Source: Blattamonas nauphoetae
Lineage: Eukaryota > Preaxostyla > Oxymonadida
Assembly (NCBI GenBank): GCA_033064195.1
Contig: JARBJD010000011.1
Location: forward strand, 186,001-250,000
Direction: 5' to 3'
DNA length: 64,000 bases
A model generated the notes under the pieces. The model searched no databases and was not told where the DNA came from. It worked only from the letters and a program-made list of their open reading frames with translations. The translations under genes were made by a program, and so were the position numbers. Shown here piece by piece: positions 20,891 through 31,922 of this stretch (positions within the stretch are counted from its first letter, which is position 1; the number at the start of each line of letters is the position of its first letter).

Positions 20891-21128
20891 TTGTTAATCA
20901 ACTCAGTCTTGCGTCTTTCTTCTGTATTGATTTTAGATCTTGCCATACTCTTTTTTTCTTGGACCAACATCTCTCCTTCTGTCGTATTTTCATTATTAAA
21001 ACCAAACATCTAAATTCCCAAATGAATAAGTCAGGAGAACAATGATTGAAGACGAGTCAAACATAATCTGGCTGTATCTAAGGAAAAAAGGTTCCACCGT
21101 GAGAATAACTGTTTGTTTTTATTAATAA
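20891..21128. other. Short convergent intergenic spacer
   Basis: 3' regions of two convergent genes (the coiled-coil protein on + and LCAT on -). It is AT-rich and contains AATAA-like and TTTTTATTAATAAT runs that may serve 3'-end formation. Confidence 0.35.
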
Positions 21129-24100
21129 TCAGTCATTGGGATAGGGAAGAGGAATGCCAAGAATACACGCAATGAGATTCATGGAGCGTTTGTCCCACAT
21201 AAGCCCCATATGTGTAGCACCTTCCAGACTGAACTTGGCCACAGCTCCCATCATGTCATTCGAAGCAGAGAATGATGGGATGGTCCAATCGCCGTCCACG
21301 CTGGTCCATTTGATCGGACACGTCATGAAATCGTCAGGGACGACAGAATCAAAGGCAGCCCTCTCCTCGTCCGTCAGCGGATAGAACGACGGGAATGGGA
21401 AATAGTCGCTATCTGGATTGGGAGACGGGGGGAGGGGTGACTGTGACGGGACTGAAGACGGGAGAGGGGGTACATTCTCAGCGAGTTCAGTCACAAGCGG
21501 AGACGTGGCATCGACGAGAGGCGTTCCTTCGTCGTTTTTGGAGGCAGCTGGTTTGTCTTTGATGGCTTCTTTGGCGCCCTTTCTGACTCTGGCGCGAGTG
21601 TCAATGTCGCAGAGAACATGCCATTCCACAGGGAGTCCGGAACCATAAATAGAAAAGAGACGAATGTTGAGTGTTGGGAGATGGATGGGGTACGTACAAG
21701 GTTGGAAAAGCGTCAGCGGGATGGGAACAGAAGATGTTGGGACAAACTGAACACAAAATGAGGAAAAAGAAGTCAAACCCTCCGATGGGGAGAGAATTGT
21801 GTGATGGCAGGTACAGCACGGTCTTGAGAGGGGCTCTGCTGTGGCTCCTCTGCCACTGTCAGCGTTGTTTCTTCGGTGTACACGCGCTTCGGGTAGTCTG
21901 GGTAGGGGTACATCCGATACATCCGAATGTGCTCCTTCAACTTCTCAGCGCCAAATGGATGCAGAAAGTGGGGGTGGGTTTTGTGATGGATGAAGCGGTA
22001 GAGGTCGAAGATGGAGTGCTGCAGGAGAGTGGGGGGGTGCAGGCGAGCATCCACAAAATGGTTTGGATCGAGCGTGACATTCTGCATCCACGACTTCTTC
22101 TCGCTCTTCGCCTTGCCGTCCTTCGCTGCTTTCTCTTTTTGCTTCTTTTCCTTCTCTTTTTGGGCTTTTCTCGCCTTTCGATCCGGTTTCCCTTTCTTTT
22201 CGTTGCTCGAAGGGGTGTGAGCATCGGGTGGATTCTGAACAGGCGTGGAAACTTGTGGCTGGTTGTGGAACGTTGTTGCCATTTCCACAACTGTCCCGTC
22301 AAAGCACTCCAAAGTCTGGTGGGAGTTGGCCGATGGGGTCGGAGAGGGCCGGTCACTGTGTGCGGGGTTGACTGCTTCTTGCTCTGTGTGGATGGTGGTG
22401 ATGGGAGATCCAACCAGTTTGACACTCTGTCGCTGGATGGGTTGAGCGATGGGACGATGCGGCGAGAAGCAAAGGGCTTGGTCAGTCTGGAAATCGGACG
22501 GAGACGTGATTGACGGTGCCGAATCACTCCGTTCTGCGGTTGGTGACTGTGCTGCTGTTTCTGTGAAGGGAATAGACGGAGAGGCGGGTTCAAGAAGAGC
22601 TTTCTTTGCTGTCTCATCGACAGTCTCCAACACTCGTGCCTGTGTCTCTTCTTCTGCACCTTCACCCAACACGAGGAGGTTCATGGTCCCGCCCTGCATT
22701 TCTGGGAGGGGATGGAGCGTGCCGCTTTTCATCAGGTCAGTTTGTTCGGCTGCGAGTTCTTGATCCTCCTTCACAGCCGTGCTGGATGAGGTTGTGGGAA
22801 GCAGGTTGAATGATGGGAGATCAGCCGCTTCGATGTCAACGTGCGGTTCTGACTGTGGCGGGAGTGGGGACAGGACGATGTTGGGACGAGTTTGGAGTGG
22901 AGTGTTGTGTTCGAAGAAAAGTTGGACTGACTCGTTGACAGTACGTTCAGAAGAGTTCGTTGAGGAATAACTGTTCAAAACAAGAACAGGTTTCCCTTCG
23001 TCCTCGCTCTGCTCGTCAATCTCTCCTTCTCCTTCTGGTTGAGAATTGTGAACAAGTGAATCGCGAGACGAGCTGTGTCCTTCCTTCTTCTCGTTCTTTC
23101 CTTTGATGAACATTGTTTGCATTGAACTGACGGATGGAGTTGGCTGCCCAGGAAGGAATGTGCGGTGAAGAGGGCTCTGCTGGAACTCCTCTCTCGAAGC
23201 ATACGCGAGGTGCTCGCCTGTGAAAAGTGTGGAGAGAGGAGGAAGAGCTTCCGGTGAGAGACAGAGAGCAGAGTGTGAATGGAGATGCTTATAAGTGGCT
23301 TGTGCAGTGACGGGAATGTTTGTGATGAGAGGAGACTCCGCTTGAGGGAGGGGATTAGGGAGCTCGGCGTGTTGAAGAAGTGAAGCAGGGATGGAAGGAG
23401 TAGACGAGATATAAACTGTGCTTGGAGTGGGTGATGTCTGGTGCGGAGTCGACTCACTCGCAGGAGATTCCACACCGACAGGCGAAGAATGTGGAGTCGC
23501 GTTATTCTGCAAGTTGGATGGAGCACCAGGAACACGGTTGACAAGATCGATGTTGGTCTGGCTGTCGTAATCCCACGACTCGTGCGTGACTGGGTCGACG
23601 TGGTATCCAAACCACATGTACGGCGTCCACCTCTCCTTCCCCACACCACCCTTCTCTTTGCCACGAGTGGGATCAGGCTCGTCTTCCAGTCTCACTCGGA
23701 CTGCCATTTTGGGAGAGAAGGGGATGTGCTCGGGTTGGATGAACCAGAGCATCCCGAGCGAGTTGGAGGTGGCTTCGAACATGGACATCCCACGGCAGAG
23801 GATCGAAGGGACACCGAATGCATATCCACGAAAGTATGCTTGGAGATGACGTCCGGCACCCTGGAAGGGACCAGCAAGGGCAACCCAATTTTCGATAAAT
23901 CGGGAGCAGAAGTCGGGATGGAGTTGCATGAATGCTTTCATTGTGATACCTCCCTGAGAATGGGTGATAACAGTGACTCTCTGACGTCCCCCCTTCTCGT
24001 AAGCTTCCTCGATCCGTCGTTGAATGTTTTCATGCAATTTTTTGTGTGTACTATCCTGTCGCCAGTCAAGGGGGCATCTTGAAAGGATGATGGACACGAA

Positions 24101-24640
24101 GAGAGGAATACCCCCAGAGATTCACGCCTGGCTTATATCCACTGAGCATTAAAAACTTGAACAAGTAGTGGTAGTAAGTGTGCATTCTGATAATTTGACA
24201 GGATCGTGAGTTGGTGGATGAAAGAAAGAAAATGTCAAACGATTTGGGAAGAATTGAATTAGGCATCAACAGATCACATGACCAAAGACCAAAATTATCA
24301 TCAGGTGCAAAAACATCCCATTCCTATTTGTAAATCCAATATTCGGAGAAAAAAATGAGAAAAACAAGATCATCAGACTGAATCTGGATTCTTTACAGTG
24401 AGGTCTGCTGGATCTAAATTGCCTCCAAGAATATTTCTTACATAGGAATCACCATGGCGGAGACGAGGCCACACGACCTTGCTCTTTCCCGTTGTTCTAT
24501 TCTTCGCCGAGAGGATTGTGCCTGAGAGTATGGAAACGAGTTGAAGAAAGTGTAAAAACACCTCCGCACCCAGGAAAAATAACAACAGATGGTTTCCCAT
24601 TTCCGGTTTGGACAGAATTCGGTGTAGTCATGTGGATCAT
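21129..24640 (-). CDS. Lecithin:cholesterol acyltransferase (LCAT)-family acyltransferase/lipase
   Basis: An alpha/beta-hydrolase of the LCAT/PDAT/PLA2G15 family, which moves or releases acyl chains of phospholipids. Conserved segments in order: FPGCGGTILSAKN (first exon junction), KVVWPRLRHGDSYVRNILGG, YYHYLFKFLMLSGYKPGVNL, CPLDWRQDS, VTVITHSQGG (nucleophile Ser), IYGSGLPVEWHV, DGDWTIPSFSA (catalytic Asp) and ATHMGLM (catalytic His). Introns lie after PGCGG, after the VKNPDS segment, after NLWG (34 nt) and after SPHRR (32 nt). Between the nucleophile and acid parts sits a Pro/Ser/Thr-rich insert of about 460 residues, far beyond family norm. ATG at 24640 or 24631; no clear signal peptide. 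It is divergent from the next gene. Confidence 0.85.
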
Positions 24641-24741
24641 CGGTGATCGTTTTGGGATGTTATGATGGGTTGGTTTTCGGAAGTGAAAAAGGTTCGGTCG
24701 CAGGTGAAAATGGTTCAAACCAATTTTATCAACATGGATCA
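24641..24741. promoter_or_regulatory. Divergent promoter region, about 100 bp
   Basis: Only about 100 bp separate the LCAT start (minus, 24640) from the first in-frame ATG of the acidic protein (plus, 24742). Both genes must draw on overlapping control sequence if both starts are right. No TATA-like box is obvious. Confidence 0.4.
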
Positions 24742-27700
24742 ATGCATAACATGTCCCATGGAGCCGTACCGTTTGACTCTGATAATCAATGGAGGGGCGA
24801 TCAATTCTTCAATCAAATGTCAAGCGATCACGAATGGTCTGAACATGAAGACGGATCCCAAGAGGAGGAAATTTCTCCTGAAGTTCAATATGAACCAGAT
24901 TATGAAGAAAATGAGGAAGAACAAGATGAACAAATCGAAGATGGAAAGGAAGAAGGTGAACTGGAGAACGATGAAGATCAAGAGGAAAATGCATCAAACG
25001 GCGAGGAAGAAGCACAAGTCGACGAAGGTGGAGATTTCGAACAAGCTGAAGATGAACAAGATGATCCACAAGACCATGAATCAAATAATGAACAGGAAGA
25101 AGACGGTCAACAAGAAGAGGAAGCTGATGAAGGTGGAGAAGAACCGGTTGAGGACGATCAAGAGGACATTGTACCTGAGGATGACGCAGAAAAAATGGAA
25201 GAAGATGAGAAAGAAGAAGATGTAGAAGAAGCTCCCGATGATGAGAAAGAAGAAGATGATATTGATGAAGAACAGCCAAAGGATGAGGTTGACAACGAAG
25301 GGGAAGAGGGAGACTTCGAGAAATCTGAAGCAGAGGAAGAAGAAGTGAAAACACGGGAATTTGGGGCCCCTGCTGAGCCAGAAGAACAAGAAGATGTTGT
25401 CGATGATGAACAAGAACAAGGTAGTCAAGATGAGCACGAGGAGGAGCAGGATGAAGAGGAACAAAACCAAGATCAACAAGCCAAAGAAATTGATCCAGAA
25501 TCTGAGAAAGACAAGGAACAAAGTGATGATGAAGGTGTGATTGCAACAAGAGATTATAAACAGGAGCAACAAAATGATGATGAAGAAGAAGATGAAGCAA
25601 ACAAAGAGGAAGAAGTAAAGGAGGAAAAAATCAAGGAAAGGCAAGCAAAAATCGCAGAAATAAGTAAGAAAACAGATGATGAAATTGCACAATATGAAGA
25701 ACAAGATACAGCCAATCAGGATCGAAACGGAAATGATCAAAAAAAGAAGAAACAAAATTCGAGCAAAACAGACAAGCAAACTCGCGAGCAGGAAGCCAAA
25801 GAATACGAACGGAGAAGGCGGCAGAAGCAACGAGAGGCAGAAAGAGCCCGATTGGCACGGATGGAAGCCCAGTGGGACAATCGTGTGACGCCAATCTATG
25901 AAAAGCCAATGCGGGAGTACAACGCGATTGAGGACAAGCTGTGCCCAGTCATCGACTCCAAGCACATGCGGAGAGACATCAAGCGGCACATGGGACCGGA
26001 TCTCACAGAGGAGGAGAAGGAGGTGCTGGAAGTGAGGAGGAAGGTGGTGGAGAGGGAAAACAGGGACATTGGGAGGGATTATGGACTGACGGGAAATAAG
26101 AGGAGAGGAGAGATGACACAACACGAGTTCAACCGGCGTGCGGAGGGCAGAAGACAGCCAACAGCAGATGGAAGGGGAGGAGCGAGTGGCGACGGCTCTC
26201 GCCGCAGAGGAGGAGGACGAGGAGGCGGAAGAGGAGGACGAAGCGGTGCCCGCCGAAGTGGTTCGGGTCAACGCCAACCATCCCGCGATCGGTACAACCG
26301 TCGGGAAGAGGAAGGCGAAGGACGGCCAGTGACGAGAGAAGGCGGGAGAGGCGGAAGGAAGGTTCGTGAGGACGAGTATGACGAAGAATACAGGTCGGAG
26401 GAGGAGCCCGTCAGAACACGCAGTTTCGAATCGAAAGGAGGGGCAAATTCTCGTCCACAGAGCAACACTCCGTCGTCACTCGGAGCGCTCGAGGAGAATG
26501 CAACACCATCGCCGTTCTTGAAGCAGTTTGACAGAGCACGGAAGTTACACAATCAGATGATGGAGATGAAGAAAAAAGAGCGTGAAGACGAAAGGAAGGG
26601 GAAGGGGGAGGAGAGTGACAGCGACAGTAGCTCAAGTTCATCAAGCAGCGACAGCAACAAAGAAAAGGAGGAGAAGCAGAAGAAGACCAAGTCCACAAAG
26701 ATAATCTCCCCCAAGAAGCTCAAGTCCAAAATCGAGAAACTGGACGGCGCAGACAGCGTCCTCAACCCGTCCATGGAGAACACAGGCGGGTCGCGTGCAA
26801 GCTCAAGCCAGACTCCATCGCCCGCTCGGACGAAGTTCGACAAGTACTTCCATGCTCTCGTCGAGAGTGTGAAAGGGCTGTGGAGACTCCTGCGCGTGCC
26901 AGCCCACAATCGACAGGCCATTGCTCCTTTCCTGAGTGATGGTGGGATGGGCGGAGGAGACACTAACCGCTACGAAGACAGTGGACTGCTGACGACGGGG
27001 TCGACGATTGGGTTGGAGGAGTACGATCTTCTTTATCAGCACCTCGACGAATTGAAGGAGGTCGACGATAAGCGCGAGGAGGTGCTGGGCGAACTTCGAC
27101 TGTACGAAGAGTTTGAGAACATCCTCTACTCGGGAATCGCTGCGGAGGAGGACGAGCTGCAGGAGAAGTTGGAGAGCAGTGGCAAGCGAGGGGAGAGCAT
27201 GAACGAGTCGAGAGAGGTTCAGCAGTATCTCGCTTCACAGCTGAATCCACTTTTCCTCCGAGTTCTTCAACAAGCCACAGCTGCTCTTCGAATGTTGAGA
27301 GAGTACGAAAGCATGCGGGAATGGACACACAACGAGCTGCAGCGGAAAGGACGCGACGAGGAAGAAGAGCTGGATCGTCGTGTCAGTGAAATCCGGAAGC
27401 TCATGCGGAAATATGAAGACGGATCAAGTCCGCAGGGACGAGGAGGGTCTGGCGGAGGAGGAGACGGGATGAGGGACGACGATTGGCGAGGAAGGGCGGG
27501 TGAGGACGGGAGGCCACGCACTTCGGAAGGTGGTCAGCGAGGCGGACAGGGTGGTCGAAGCAGAGACACAAGGAAGGGATATGCTTCTACAGAGCCGCAT
27601 TCCAAGAGACAAGGTGGGCGAGGACACTCACGCGAGGATGGACCCGGACAGAGCGGGATGAGGAAGAGTGCAGCTTCGCAGAAGAAGAAGCAGCAGGCAG

Positions 27701-27828
27701 ACATTGTGGGGAAACCGTACTTCTTCAGTTTCAGTGGAATGCAGGACCCATTGGCACTGGCGATGGAGAAGGAGGAGAGGAGGAGGCGGATGGCAAAGAC
27801 TGGCAAGGCAGGCGGCGGGTACAAATGA
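24742..27828 (+). CDS. Large acidic, low-complexity protein of unknown function
   Basis: 1028 residues from the ATG at 24742; the frame is open about 99 bp further up without an ATG. Residues about 25-330 are very acidic (long Glu/Asp/Gln runs). Then come a basic coiled-coil (EQEAKEYERRRRQKQREAER), a conserved-looking segment with DLTEEEKEVLEVRRKVVERE, an RGG-like Gly/Arg-rich stretch near 520, a Ser-rich run, and a leucine-rich helical part around 840-920. A second Gly/Arg stretch precedes the C-terminus. Acidic plus RGG regions suit a nucleic-acid or chromatin-associated protein, but I recognise no named domain. No intron seen. Confidence 0.6.
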   Translation: MHNMSHGAVPFDSDNQWRGDQFFNQMSSDHEWSEHEDGSQEEEISPEVQYEPDYEENEEEQDEQIEDGKEEGELENDEDQEENASNGEEEAQVDEGGDFEQAEDEQDDPQDHESNNEQEEDGQQEEEADEGGEEPVEDDQEDIVPEDDAEKMEEDEKEEDVEEAPDDEKEEDDIDEEQPKDEVDNEGEEGDFEKSEAEEEEVKTREFGAPAEPEEQEDVVDDEQEQGSQDEHEEEQDEEEQNQDQQAKEIDPESEKDKEQSDDEGVIATRDYKQEQQNDDEEEDEANKEEEVKEEKIKERQAKIAEISKKTDDEIAQYEEQDTANQDRNGNDQKKKKQNSSKTDKQTREQEAKEYERRRRQKQREAERARLARMEAQWDNRVTPIYEKPMREYNAIEDKLCPVIDSKHMRRDIKRHMGPDLTEEEKEVLEVRRKVVERENRDIGRDYGLTGNKRRGEMTQHEFNRRAEGRRQPTADGRGGASGDGSRRRGGGRGGGRGGRSGARRSGSGQRQPSRDRYNRREEEGEGRPVTREGGRGGRKVREDEYDEEYRSEEEPVRTRSFESKGGANSRPQSNTPSSLGALEENATPSPFLKQFDRARKLHNQMMEMKKKEREDERKGKGEESDSDSSSSSSSSDSNKEKEEKQKKTKSTKIISPKKLKSKIEKLDGADSVLNPSMENTGGSRASSSQTPSPARTKFDKYFHALVESVKGLWRLLRVPAHNRQAIAPFLSDGGMGGGDTNRYEDSGLLTTGSTIGLEEYDLLYQHLDELKEVDDKREEVLGELRLYEEFENILYSGIAAEEDELQEKLESSGKRGESMNESREVQQYLASQLNPLFLRVLQQATAALRMLREYESMREWTHNELQRKGRDEEEELDRRVSEIRKLMRKYEDGSSPQGRGGSGGGGDGMRDDDWRGRAGEDGRPRTSEGGQRGGQGGRSRDTRKGYASTEPHSKRQGGRGHSREDGPGQSGMRKSAASQKKKQQADIVGKPYFFSFSGMQDPLALAMEKEERRRRMAKTGKAGGGYK

Positions 27829-27958
27829 AGAGAATGACACGTCACCATTATTTGTTTTGAAGAGAGTGATCGAGCAAGTGGTGAAATGGAAAAGAAGAAA
27901 GGTAAGCCACAAAAAACGCAACAGATAAACAGAGAAGTGACAGCGATAGACAGATGGC

Positions 27959-28810
27959 TTAGTCAGGCTCCTGCGTCTGCGAATCATCCAACATCGTCAG
28001 CGACATCGACGGCTGGTTTTCGGCAGCCACGAGGATGTTGGAGAGCTTCTTGTAGTACGAGTAGAGCGGCTTAAGTGCCTCTTTGTCTCGCTTGCCCGGC
28101 CGCCGACCGTGGAACCCTTCGAAGAGACGGTCGAAGCGGCGGAGCTCTTCTTTCACAGCGGACTTCTCGTCGAGGAGCTGGTCGACATCGTGGATGAGCA
28201 CATTCAGATCTGCAGAGCGCTCTTCGATCTGTCGGAGGCGTGCCAGGCGATGCTGGATGACAATGTTTGGGTGGGCGAAGTAGAAGAGCCGCTCCTGCCT
28301 CAGCTTGGCGGCTATTTTCCGAGAAAGGAACAGACGAAAGGCGCACTGGATGAGAACGGCTGCGCAGTTCTGCAATTCCATGCGGATCATTTTGTATTCG
28401 TCGACAATCTTCTTGATTGGATGGATTTCTCTTCGTCTTGGTTTCCGGTGATGAACTTTCATGAAATCATCCTCAAATTTGCGGATTTGTGACAGTAGAT
28501 CACGTGAGATGGTTGTAACCTGCAACAGATACTTGAACCGCCGTGTGGTGTTCTCCGGCCTGAATCGATGAATTGTTCGTGAACCTTCCGGTCCTAACAT
28601 ATATCGTGTATCTTGAGGTACAAGCTTCGTGAGTTGTATCTGTTTGGTCTTCGCTAAAGGATGTTTTGTTTGTCTTTGGTGTGTTTGTGAGAGAATCTAT
28701 TTTGAGGTGGTTCGAAGAGGATGAATAACAAACCTTAGTGGATGTTGTGGAAGAAAATGAATACAAATCTTTTGACAGTGAGGTGTGTTCTGATGTCAGA
28801 TCTGTAAGAG
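27959..28810 (-). CDS. IQ-motif coiled-coil protein with FAM13-like repeats
   Basis: The C-terminal exon ends at 27959. Two similar helical units of the type R/K-x-F-E-x-x-F ... H-R/G-R-x-P occur: IRKFEDDFMKVHHRKPRRRE and LRRFDRLFEGFHGRRPGKRD. They resemble the repeated unit of FAM13-type C-termini. Between them sits an IQ motif (VLIQCAFRLFLSRK), a calmodulin-binding signature. Upstream coding continues through a 37-nt intron (ends before ILSQTH) to further exons with Ser/Thr-rich sequence; the first exon and start codon are not resolved. Family assignment is by motif pattern. Confidence 0.55.
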
Positions 28811-29233
28811 GGATAGGAAGAGTGAGTTCTACAAAAAGAGAGATGTCAATGGAGGATTGAGACCTGGTTGAGGTGGAATGACAAATAGTTGGGTGTGTAT
28901 CGTTGACGAAAGAATATCATCAACCTTGGTCTTAAAGAATGTACAATGAGACAGCTTTACTCTGGAAGATGGAGTCGTTGTTCAGAGATGACATAGTTCA
29001 GATTATTGAATGAAAAAGAATAGAAAATACGGTGAGCACTGAGAGATAACACTCTGACAATCAGTTGATCGCCGTAGCAAGGCCATTCTCGTGAGATAGA
29101 AATAATGAAAAATGAATGTTGGATAGATCTGCAGTTTCGAAGAGTCTCAAGAAAGAAGAGATATACGTGAAATGAAAATGAAAAAAAACTCGGAAAAGGA
29201 AGAATTAAGATCAAAAAAGAGGATTATATCGGA
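28811..29233. other. Intergenic sequence or unresolved 5' exons
   Basis: AT-rich. It may contain the first exon of the IQ protein on the minus strand: acceptor-like 'tttttgtag' and 'cctcttacag' sequences occur on that strand near 28800-28830. No other gene is supported. Confidence 0.3.
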
Positions 29234-31626
29234 TTAAAAGTCGCCATCGTCCCAACGACTCGACGTGACAGGTGTTGCATAAGACAGATCTCCTCTGGAT
29301 TGCAATCTTGTCTGAGCGTTGTGATTGGGGGTCTTCTGATAAGGGTCATTTCTGCCCTGGAGAGGAACAAGAGGGCGAGATGATCCTTTGGGCGGTGACT
29401 GATTGAAAGTGCGGAATGGTGGAGTGGGTGTGTTGTGAGTGAGACGAGATGGAGAATCGTTTCGAAGTGTCTGACGCGGCTGCCTCTGCGGAGATGCAGG
29501 CTTGAACTGCTGCTTCATCTGTTTGTTGGCGAACGGGGTGCTTGATTTCTTGTCGCGCGTGCCGTCTTTGTTGCGCTTCTCCTCATTCTTTGCCTTCGTC
29601 TTCTGTTTGTACGGATTGTGCAATCCCATCATGGCCATGTTCTGGTATGGCCACAGAACACCGGGTTTGGCGTCCTTCTGTGGATAGGAATCGTTGTGCA
29701 TGCGGTTGGGAGCGTTGGGAGACGCGAGGCGCTCGTCCTTCCGCCGTTTCTTCTCTTTCTTCCCCGCCACTTCACCATCTTTGCCGCGACTCGGAGGAAG
29801 TTGGACCTGTCCAGGAAGGGTTCCGAGTTCGTCGAAAGTGATTCTGTCCACGTCTCTGTCCTTCTCTCTGCTTTGCTTCCGACTGTCGTTCCTTCTTTCG
29901 TACGTGTCTCCCCATTTGTCCTCCTCGCGCGTCTTCCGATTGGGTGGCTGGGTTGGGAGTGTGGGTTGTGCATATTTTGAGATTCTCGCCGCTTTCTTGT
30001 CCTCCTGGCTGTCTCTCTCCTTCTCGTCCCTTCTCTTCCCTGGCTGATGTTGCCTTCCATGCAGGTCAGACTCCGAATCTTCTCCAATCGAGAACTGTGG
30101 CAGGATGTGGTCCTGCCTCCCATCCTTCGCCCCATCGTACCCGCCAGTGAGCTCCAACTGCTGCTGCTGAAGGGCAGACGGCAGGCGAGGCAGGTTTGAA
30201 TCTCCTTTCCTCTTCTCGTCCCCATCCCCCTTCCTCTCCTTTTTGCCACCAGGTGGATGAAGTGATTGGAAAGAAGGGATGGTTGGCAGCTCGAATGCTA
30301 TTTTTTTGGTTTGGGGAGCTTCGTCTTTTGGAGAGTCGGACGGCTTTTCGGTGGTGGGGAGTGGGTTTGGTGCGTGTTTTCTGTTTTTCCTGTCTCTGAC
30401 GATGTCGATTCCGCAATTTGTGGCAAGTTCAGGATGCAGATCCTCCATACCTTCGAAATAGCTGAAATGAATGAAAAAAGACGATGGGCAGACGGATGCT
30501 TCAGGCATTCAGCAGCAGTGAGTCTGTCTTTTGGGTCCATTCGAATTGTCGCTTTCATGAATTGTAGGGCACGTTTTGAGGCATGACCAAAGTACTTGCG
30601 ATCAAGCGTCTCTGGATGAGAGAGGTTTGGCTGTGGGACTTTGGCGAATGCCCTGTTTTTCATGTATAACTGGAAAAGAATGGATGTGAATGGAAATAGA
30701 AACTTCTTTATGTTCAGGCATCATTGGGCCCATCACTTTTTGAATTACATGCAACTGGTCGAGGTCACTATCACCGGGAAACATTGGTTGCCCGTCGAGC
30801 AGTTCACCCATGATGCACCCCATTGCCCAGATATCAACGGCAGTTGTATAATTTGTTGTGCTAAGGAGCAACTCTGGAGCTCGATACCATCTTGTTGCGA
30901 CGTAATCAGTATAATCACCTTTTGAACTTGTGTATCGTGCAAAGCCTTTTGAAGATGATCAGTTGGTGGGAGAGAATATGGAAGTGGATCATGAAAAACA
31001 TACCAAAGTCACATATTTTCAGTTCTTTGTTACGGCAAACAAGGAGATTCTCAGGCTTGACATCTAAATGAGAAAAATGAGACAAAGCATCATGTGATGA
31101 GTGAAAGATTGCCGAATCAGATGATAATTGGTTGAAAAATGAAAAAAATGAGTAATACCTCGATGAATAATCCCGTTCCTATGGAGGTATTCCAGTGATC
31201 GGCACAATTGCCACATATAGAATCGAACATCCTCTGGATCGATTCCATCTGGGTTTTGTTGGAGGATTGCAAGCATATCCAATTCACAATACTCAAAAAC
31301 AAGAAAAAGTTGATCTCTTCGTTTGAATGCCTCAAGAAGGTTAACGATATTGGGATGGTTCAGCTCTCTGAGGATTTTCACTTCACGAAGCGTTGCCTTT
31401 TTGTCAATCTCGTCCTCTAAAGAGGAAAAAGACAAGACAGAGTTAATAAAGAAACATGAAAACCAGTGCTCCCCTTGAATTGTTTGACAGCGACGAGTTC
31501 GCCCGATTTTTTGTTTCTGCAACGGAGAACGACACCATAAGCTCCTAAAAATAGATATACGCAAGATTGAAGAGAATAATCTGACACACCTTCACCTTGA
31601 ACGCAAATAACATCGTATTTGTTCAT
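29234..31626 (-). CDS. CDKL-family protein kinase (CMGC group)
   Basis: The start [13 protein letters not shown] at 31626 is followed by an intron and [20 protein letters not shown] (Gly loop and VAVK lysine). Next come [30 protein letters not shown] (across an intron), CDFG, then [15 protein letters not shown], whose TDY activation motif is typical of CDKL kinases. [21 protein letters not shown] and [16 protein letters not shown] complete the fold. Introns include 30462-30493 (32 nt) and 30670-30703 (34 nt). A long basic Ser/Pro/Gln-rich tail of about 400 residues follows, as in CDKL5-like proteins. CDKL kinases act in ciliary length control and microtubule regulation. Introns are confined to the kinase-domain half. 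Confidence 0.9.
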
Positions 31627-31922
31627 CTTCCGTCAAGACAACTCGTCCCATTATTCTTCAAGAGTTCATGTCCAAGTGATGGTTGCCCAATACCAGGATC
31701 ATCTCACATTTTCTGGCATGGTTGTAGTAAATAAGAAACAATTGAGGAATTTTCACTGTGTCCTGACACATCAGAATGGTGGATAACTCCATCGTATCTG
31801 ATCTCGTGAAGTATGAAACAAACAGACACAGCTCCCGGAATTTCAGATATATTTGGCGCTGATAATCAACATGAAATCAATCGAAAGATGAAATGAACAG
31901 ACGATTAATGGTGAAGTGGTGT
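31627..31922. other. Intergenic; contains a duplicated 5' gene fragment
   Basis: About 55 bp at 31804-31860 (around 'gaaacaaacagacacagctc') nearly repeat 34167-34222. That is the start region of the neighbouring minus-strand gene (APNISEI ... GAVSVCF). It looks like a stray duplicate of the first exon left beyond the 3' end of the same gene. Confidence 0.55.

Noticed and set aside
25081-26277. A 398-codon minus-strand open stretch rich in Leu, Phe and Ile that looks like a membrane protein.
   Set aside because: It is antisense to the Glu/Asp-rich repeats of the acidic protein, and the hydrophobic runs are a by-product of GAA/GAT codons read on the other strand.
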